Translations under genes and position numbers: made by a program | Notes under the pieces: generated by a model | The model's database searches: none | Told to the model about the DNA's origin: nothing | What the model saw: only the letters and a program-made list of their open reading frames with translations | Part shown: piece after piece, positions 13,257-16,622 of the stretch | Layout of the letters: every line of letters starts with the position of its first letter | How positions within the stretch are numbered: position 1 is the first letter of the stretch | NCBI GenBank assembly: GCA_934454215.1 | Contig: CAKSGG010000072.1 | Coordinates: 1-16,622 of the forward strand | Reading direction: 5' to 3' | Length of the DNA: 16,622 nt | Origin: an uncultured Clostridia bacterium | GTDB taxonomy: Bacteria; Bacillota; Clostridia; UBA1381

Positions 13257-13765
13257 TCCAAAATCTCCAATCCGCAAACCCAATCCTTGATTTGATTTTT
13301 TGCTGTATTTGCTTTATGCCCCTCAATAGCGATACCTCTTAACATCTTTGCTTTCGGACAAACTTTTTTTATGTAGTCCGGTGTTGGGCCTATACCGCTT
13401 CCCTCGTGGGTACAAAAGGGTATTATGGTTTTATCCGAAAAATCATACCTTTCCAAAAAGGTATATACAACCATAGGCATATCACCCCACCAATTCGGAT
13501 AACCGATGAAAATAATATTATATTTATCTATATCAATGTCACCTATAAATTCCGGTCTTGCATTTGCAAACTTTTCATTTTTGGCTGTTTCGATACATTC
13601 CATATAATCATCGGGATATTTGTTGACAGGTTTGATTTCAAACAAATCCGCACACATATATTCCGATATTGTTTCGGCAACAACTGCGGTATTACCTTTT
13701 GTTATGTTTCCGACATTATAATTTTCGCCTGTTCTTGAAAAATACGCTACTAATATATGGTTCAT
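13253..13765 (-). CDS. Cytosolic flavodoxin (long-loop type)
   Basis: This 170-residue flavodoxin has no signal peptide. Its first strand and phosphate loop read ILVAYFSRTGENYNVG (4-19), a longer variant than the classical loop. The second flavin-contact segment is GYPNWWGDMPM (88-98). It is closely related to the flavodoxin domain of the exported protein encoded immediately upstream (shared FSR.GEN..VG...KGNTAV.AE and NARPEF), so the two are tandem paralogues, one inside and one outside the cell. It probably carries FMN and donates electrons to a partner reductase, or reduces quinone-like compounds. GGAGG lies 7 bases before ATG 13765, 12 bases after the upstream stop. Its stop overlaps the MATE start by 4 bases. 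Confidence 0.92.
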   Translation of the reverse strand: MNHILVAYFSRTGENYNVGNITKGNTAVVAETISEYMCADLFEIKPVNKYPDDYMECIETAKNEKFANARPEFIGDIDIDKYNIIFIGYPNWWGDMPMVVYTFLERYDFSDKTIIPFCTHEGSGIGPTPDYIKKVCPKAKMLRGIAIEGHKANTAKNQIKDWVCGLEILE

Positions 13766-13777
13766 ATGATAACCTCC

Positions 13778-14995
13778 TTATCGCCCCTGCGGTCGGGTTG
13801 TCGTGCTCCAAATCCATTTGCCGTTTTTCTTAATATATGTTGCCGTGCCGGACATACGCCAGCTGTCACTGTATGAACCGTAGGCATTTGCAGCAATAAG
13901 CGAAGTATAGCTGATTGTTGCCGTATCTCCGTTTATTTCAACAGTCGGATCTAAAATTTCAATGCTGTCATATCGCAATGCTCCGCTTGCAATATCGTCT
14001 ATCCACTCTTGTTTTGTTTGTGTTGTTCCCGTCATATGGCGAATAACAATATCGTCATCCACAATTTCATCAAGCGTGTTCAAATCCTTTTTAACCATAG
14101 CCTGACATCTTGCGTTCAGCGCTGCCAAAACAGCCTGTTTTTCATTTTCTTCGTCGGTGTTTTTCATATTAAGCTCCAATCCGTCAATCCATTTTTCAAC
14201 ATCTGACTGTGCGTTTCTTGCGTTAGTTCCGGCGGTTGAAAATCCGTCAACAAATGTTGCGTTCGGGCATAATGTCTTTAACTCGCTTAATGTCCTGCCC
14301 CAGCCGCTTCCGCCGTGAGTTGAAAAAGGAATTACAGTTTTTCCCGACAAATCGTATTTTTCAAGGAAAGAATACATTATATTCGGCAGGCCGCCGTTCC
14401 ATATGGGATAACCTAAAAATACTGCGTCGTACTGTTCAAGATTTTCGGGCTCGCCAACAAATTCAGGCCGCGCATTTGTTTGACCTTCCTCTCTGACACG
14501 GTCAAGCGTTTCCTGATAGCTTACCGGGTACGGATTTTTTGCTTTGATTTCAAATACATCAGCATTGGTTTTATTCTCTATATACTCCGCAATAACGGCC
14601 GTGTTACCTTTTTCAACCGTTCCGACCTGCCAATTTTCTCCGGCACGCGAGAAGTAAACAATTAAGATATTGTTCACACTTTTATCTGTGTCTTTTACTG
14701 TAACCGCTTCACTAAGCGGCTTAATTCCGATAAGGCTTTGCCACAGAAAAATTTTATCGCCCGTTTTAGCGTTTAATTCGTTTGTGCCGTTTGAAATGTC
14801 GGTAATTTTTATTCCTGTCAAAACTTTATTGTTATCGTAGCTGGCGCAGATAGCTTTTGCGGAACTATCCAATCCGCTGACTTCCAATTTGCCGTTTGAG
14901 TATGTCATTTCAGCGCCGTAACTTATTTGACATATCCCCATAATCGTTATAACTGCGGCAGCTAACGCCAGCACAAGTTTTAATACTTTTTTCAT
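13778..14995 (-). CDS. Exported flavodoxin fused to an NTF2/SnoaL-like domain
   Basis: The start is placed at ATG 14995 (405 residues), 7 bases after GGAGG. The ATG at 15001 leaves only one base of spacing. A Sec signal peptide (about 1-28, SYGA then E) has no twin arginines. Residues about 32-100 form the module also seen in the hydrolase and the exported AKR, ending FLWQSLIGIKPLSEAV. Residues about 109-275 are a long-loop flavodoxin (ILIVYFSRAGENWQVG). Residues about 283-405 form an NTF2-like domain of the SnoaL/DUF4440 type, with WRMSGTATYIKKNGKWIW near the end. It is the first gene of the operon, facing the LysR regulator. Because Sec export moves unfolded chains, FMN would have to bind outside the membrane. 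The biochemical role is unknown. Confidence 0.88.
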   Translation of the reverse strand: MKKVLKLVLALAAAVITIMGICQISYGAEMTYSNGKLEVSGLDSSAKAICASYDNNKVLTGIKITDISNGTNELNAKTGDKIFLWQSLIGIKPLSEAVTVKDTDKSVNNILIVYFSRAGENWQVGTVEKGNTAVIAEYIENKTNADVFEIKAKNPYPVSYQETLDRVREEGQTNARPEFVGEPENLEQYDAVFLGYPIWNGGLPNIMYSFLEKYDLSGKTVIPFSTHGGSGWGRTLSELKTLCPNATFVDGFSTAGTNARNAQSDVEKWIDGLELNMKNTDEENEKQAVLAALNARCQAMVKKDLNTLDEIVDDDIVIRHMTGTTQTKQEWIDDIASGALRYDSIEILDPTVEINGDTATISYTSLIAANAYGSYSDSWRMSGTATYIKKNGKWIWSTTTRPQGR

Positions 14996-15028
14996 AGTCA
15001 TTCCTCCGTCTTTGATTTTGTTAATTAA

Positions 15029-15057
15029 ATTTTATCACAAAAACACTTGCAACGGAA
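15029..15057 (-). promoter_or_regulatory. Candidate operon promoter with extended -10
   Basis: On the minus strand TAAAAT (15034 down to 15029) is preceded by TG plus one base, an extended -10. A weak -35 TTCCGT (15057-15052) lies 17 bases upstream. The promoter is about 30 bases from the start of the first operon gene. A poor -35 with a good -10 is typical of a promoter that needs an activator, which fits the adjacent lysR gene and operator. Confidence 0.5.
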
Positions 15058-15075
15058 GAAGAAGTATGTTAATAT
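15047..15075 (+). promoter_or_regulatory. Candidate lysR promoter
   Basis: TTGCAA (15047-15052) and TAATAT (15070-15075) are separated by 17 bases, a good SigA-type match. The -10 box lies inside the 17-base palindrome at 15068-15084, so regulator binding there would repress lysR itself, the usual LysR autoregulation. Confidence 0.55.
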
Positions 15076-15084
15076 AGTATTAAC
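15068..15084. promoter_or_regulatory. Candidate LysR operator (T-N11-A palindrome)
   Basis: GTTAATATAGTATTAAC is a perfect 7-3-7 inverted repeat that contains a T-N11-A core (TAATATAGTATTA). It overlaps the lysR -10 box and is centred about 45 bases upstream of the operon -10 box, close to where LysR-type recognition sites usually lie relative to the activated promoter. Confidence 0.6.
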
Positions 15085-15122
15085 CTAAAAGTAAATGCTA
15101 AAAATCAAGGAGATGTTTTCAG

Positions 15123-16019
15123 ATGTATAATCATCAATTAGATACGTTTATCCAAGTAGCCGATACGGGTAGTTTTGGGAAAGCTGCCGAGCTTCTTTAT
15201 GTCTCCGCCCCGGCGGTGATGAAACAAATTCGTTTACTCGAAGATAAATGCAAAGTGACTCTTTTTAACAGAACGCATCAAGGTGTAACGCTTACTGCGG
15301 CGGGGCAATCTCTTTACAATGATGCTAAAACAATTATTCGTTTGTCAAACGACGCTATAAATAAAGCGCAGCAGTTAGCAGATAAATCAGAAAACACAGT
15401 ACGCATAGGAACATCAGTTTTATTCAAATGTCGTATGCTGCCTACTATATGGAATAAGGTTAGTGAAAAATACCCTGAATTAAAAATCGAAATTATCCCG
15501 ATACCCGATAAGCAATCAAGAGAGGAATCAATTTATAATTTAGGATTAAAGTATGATATTCGAGAGGGAATTTTATCTACATTAAGTCTAAAAGACAGAT
15601 GTAATTTTCTGCAACTGACAAATACCCCTGTATGTTGTGCGGTATCAAAAAATCACCGTCTCGCAGATTATAACAGGCTCACATTAGATGACTTAAACGG
15701 CGAATATCTGGTTATGCCGATTAAAGGCGTCTCCGCAGAACTCGATAAATTCAGAAGTGAAATTCAGAATAACTATCCTACGGTGCAAATTATTGATTCG
15801 CCATATTATGGAGTTGACACTTTTACCTTTTGCGAAGTAAATCAATATGTTCTGATGACGCACCCTGTATTTAGCGACATTCATACAAGCCTTGTTACAA
15901 TACCGCTTGAAACGAATTATTCCTTACCTTATGGATTGATGTACTCAAACACACCAACACCTGCAACACAGAGATTTATTTCAGAAACAGAAAAATTAAA
16001 TTTTGATATATTTAAGTAA
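15123..16019 (+). CDS. LysR-type transcriptional regulator
   Basis: This 298-residue cytosolic DNA-binding protein has the usual LysR length and layout. The winged helix-turn-helix lies at about residues 2-60 (FIQVADTGSFGKAAELLYVSAPAVMKQIRLLE, then LFNRTHQGVTLTAAG), followed by a linker helix and a periplasmic-binding-like effector domain at about 90-295. AAGGAG lies 9 bases before ATG 15123. It is divergent from the 12-gene operon and is the obvious candidate for its ligand-responsive activator, binding the palindrome at 15068-15084. The usual recognition-helix stretch S-Q-P-A-V-S is altered to S-A-P-A-V-M. The effector is unknown; reactive carbonyl or aromatic compounds are plausible from the operon content. 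Confidence 0.95.
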   Translation: MYNHQLDTFIQVADTGSFGKAAELLYVSAPAVMKQIRLLEDKCKVTLFNRTHQGVTLTAAGQSLYNDAKTIIRLSNDAINKAQQLADKSENTVRIGTSVLFKCRMLPTIWNKVSEKYPELKIEIIPIPDKQSREESIYNLGLKYDIREGILSTLSLKDRCNFLQLTNTPVCCAVSKNHRLADYNRLTLDDLNGEYLVMPIKGVSAELDKFRSEIQNNYPTVQIIDSPYYGVDTFTFCEVNQYVLMTHPVFSDIHTSLVTIPLETNYSLPYGLMYSNTPTPATQRFISETEKLNFDIFK

Positions 16020-16035
16020 ACTATTTGATATATCA
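16002..16035. promoter_or_regulatory. Repeated TTTGATATAT elements before the orf9-like gene
   Basis: TTTGATATAT occurs at 16002-16011 (within the end of lysR) and 16024-16033. The second copy forms the perfect palindrome TGATATATCA (16026-16035). A related TTTGATATG spans 16083-16091 at the orf9-like start codon. They may be operator sites of the orf9-like repressor, although AT-rich sequence raises the chance of coincidence. Confidence 0.3.
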
Positions 16036-16067
16036 CATCATTTATAAAATAGGCATTGAGGTGTAAA

Positions 16068-16127
16068 ATGTATATAGGTGATTTGATATGTCAAAAGATA
16101 TACAGCGTTATGATTTCAAAGCGTTAG
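16068..16127 (+). CDS. Possible 19-codon leader peptide overlapping the orf9-like start
   Basis: An ATG at 16068 has GAGGTG four bases upstream, a better ribosome site than that of the orf9-like ATG at 16088. The frame encodes about 19 residues (MYIGDLICQKIYSVMISKR) and ends at TAG 16125-16127, inside the regulator gene in a different frame. It may couple or limit translation of the regulator. It could also be chance. Confidence 0.2.
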   Translation: MYIGDLICQKIYSVMISKR

Positions 16128-16441
16128 GGCAAGCGATAAAAGCGGCAAGGACAACCGCCGGAATGACAAGGGAACAATTAGGCGAAAAACTGCACCTTGC
16201 ACCCCGTTATATCGTATCAATAGAGAATGAGGGACAACACCCAAGTTTGCAAATATTCTACGAGCTTGTGACATATTTTAATATATCGGTGGATCAATTC
16301 TTTTTTGAAAGTAAGCCGGAGCGTTCCACGCTTCGCCGACAGATAGACGGACTTATAGACAGTATTTCCGAAAATGACTTGCCGATTATTGAAGCTACTG
16401 CAAGAGGAATCATAGAAACAAGAACGGAAACGGAGGAATAA
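16088..16441 (+). CDS. Tn916 Orf9-like helix-turn-helix repressor
   Basis: This 117-residue cytosolic protein carries an XRE/Cro-type helix-turn-helix at about residues 12-70: LGQAIKAARTTAGMTREQLGEKL, then PRYIVSIENEGQHPSLQIFYELV. A short helical tail follows. Sequence and length match the Orf9 family of Tn916-type conjugative elements, which represses the orf7 promoter and so limits transfer. In Tn916, orf9 is divergent from and close to orf7. Here it keeps the opposite strand to the sigma gene but is about 15 kb away. Its ribosome site is weak (GGTG, seven bases upstream). A strong terminator follows it. Confidence 0.88.
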   Translation: MSKDIQRYDFKALGQAIKAARTTAGMTREQLGEKLHLAPRYIVSIENEGQHPSLQIFYELVTYFNISVDQFFFESKPERSTLRRQIDGLIDSISENDLPIIEATARGIIETRTETEE

Positions 16442-16467
16442 TATCCTTCGTTTTTGCTTTATATATG

Positions 16468-16499
16468 CCGTAAAAACGATAATGTTTTTACGGTTTTTT
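16468..16499 (+). terminator. Intrinsic terminator after the orf9-like gene
   Basis: CCGTAAAAAC (16468-16477) pairs exactly with GTTTTTACGG (16484-16493) around a 6-base loop, followed by six T residues (16494-16499). It lies 26 bases after the repressor stop codon and should end its transcript. Confidence 0.85.
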
Positions 16500-16528
16500 C
16501 TTTTTGTTTGGCAATTTAAGCGTCTTTT

Positions 16529-16553
16529 CCGTAGTAGTGGTATAAAGGGAAAA
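16529..16553 (+). promoter_or_regulatory. Conserved 25-base motif (copy 2) beyond the orf9 terminator
   Basis: CCGTAGTAGTG (16529-16539), four bases (GTAT), then AAAGGGAAAA (16544-16553). Both blocks and the spacing match the motif on the opposite strand at 930-954. This copy also contains TGGTATAAA, an extended -10-like sequence absent from copy 1. It would face a gene starting beyond the right edge of the window. Confidence 0.5.
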
Positions 16554-16584
16554 ACTTGCGTTTTAAGAGAATAGCAAGCAAAGC

Positions 16585-16602
16585 GAGTGAGTACCCACTC
16601 AC
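16585..16602. repeat. Imperfect inverted repeat near the right edge, possible oriT element
   Basis: GTGAGT (16587-16592) pairs with ACTCAC (16597-16602), and alternatively GAGTG (16585-16589) with CACTC (16596-16600). The two foldings are mutually exclusive. Short nested repeats of this kind occur at transfer origins in front of mobilization genes, but no relaxase gene is visible in the window, so this is only a suggestion. The rest of 16500-16622 holds no supportable gene. Confidence 0.25.
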
Positions 16603-16622
16603 GATTTTTACGGCGGTCATTT

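Noticed and set aside
13253..13283. Upstream ATG 13283 as start of the first MATE gene
   Set aside because: It gives a 31-base overlap with the flavodoxin gene, whereas ATG 13256 has an ATGA overlap and a well-spaced GGAG.
1079..16035. Direct repeats at the cassette ends as insertion-site duplications
   Set aside because: Similar AT-rich strings (TTTAATATATCAA near 1081 and TTTGATATATCAC at 16024) are imperfect and expected by chance in AT-rich sequence.

Overview
The window reads as part of an integrative and conjugative element (ICE) of the Tn916 type in an AT-rich Gram-positive anaerobe, most likely a gut Clostridia (Oscillospiraceae or Lachnospiraceae). The evidence is the Tn916-style regulators at both ends (Orf8-like and Orf7-like sigma on the left, Orf9-like repressor on the right), strong GGAGG ribosome sites, Sec signal peptides without an outer-membrane system, a lipoprotein, and clostridial surface 'stalk' domains (copper amine oxidase N-terminal type).

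Layout. 1-891: end of the ICE recombination/regulation arm, with an Orf8-like small protein and an Orf7-like sigma factor, both on the minus strand. 892-1347: no convincing gene, but a dense run of stem-loops, including a strong leftward terminator. 1348-14995: twelve tightly spaced minus-strand genes, evidently one operon, divergent from a plus-strand LysR regulator (15123-16019) across a 121-127 base region with promoters and a 17-base palindromic operator candidate. 16088-16622: the Orf9-like ICE repressor, its terminator, and the start of the next ICE region. The 12-gene cassette plus lysR therefore sits inside the orf7/orf9 divergent control region of the ICE.

Operon, in order of transcription: exported flavodoxin-NTF2 fusion, cytosolic flavodoxin, MATE transporter, cytosolic aldo/keto reductase (AKR), catalytically degenerate AKR-like protein, exported AKR, exported double carboxymuconolactone decarboxylase (CMD), exported 862-residue CMD-like/stalk/cupin/cupin/dienelactone-hydrolase fusion, lipoprotein AKR, second MATE, second cytosolic flavodoxin, exported metallo-beta-lactamase-fold hydrolase. 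Flavodoxins and AKRs occur in inside and outside versions, six of the twelve products carry signal peptides, and two are efflux pumps.

Interpretation (inference): this resembles a LysR-controlled cassette for reduction and hydrolysis of a reactive carbonyl, lactone or quinone-like compound, with half of its enzymes placed outside the membrane by fusion to signal peptides and surface modules. No substrate can be named from sequence. The most distinctive points are the exported redox enzymes, the 862-residue fusion, the cofactor-site changes shared by the exported AKRs, the degenerate AKR, and a 25-base motif found in inverted orientation upstream of the sigma gene and beyond the orf9 terminator.
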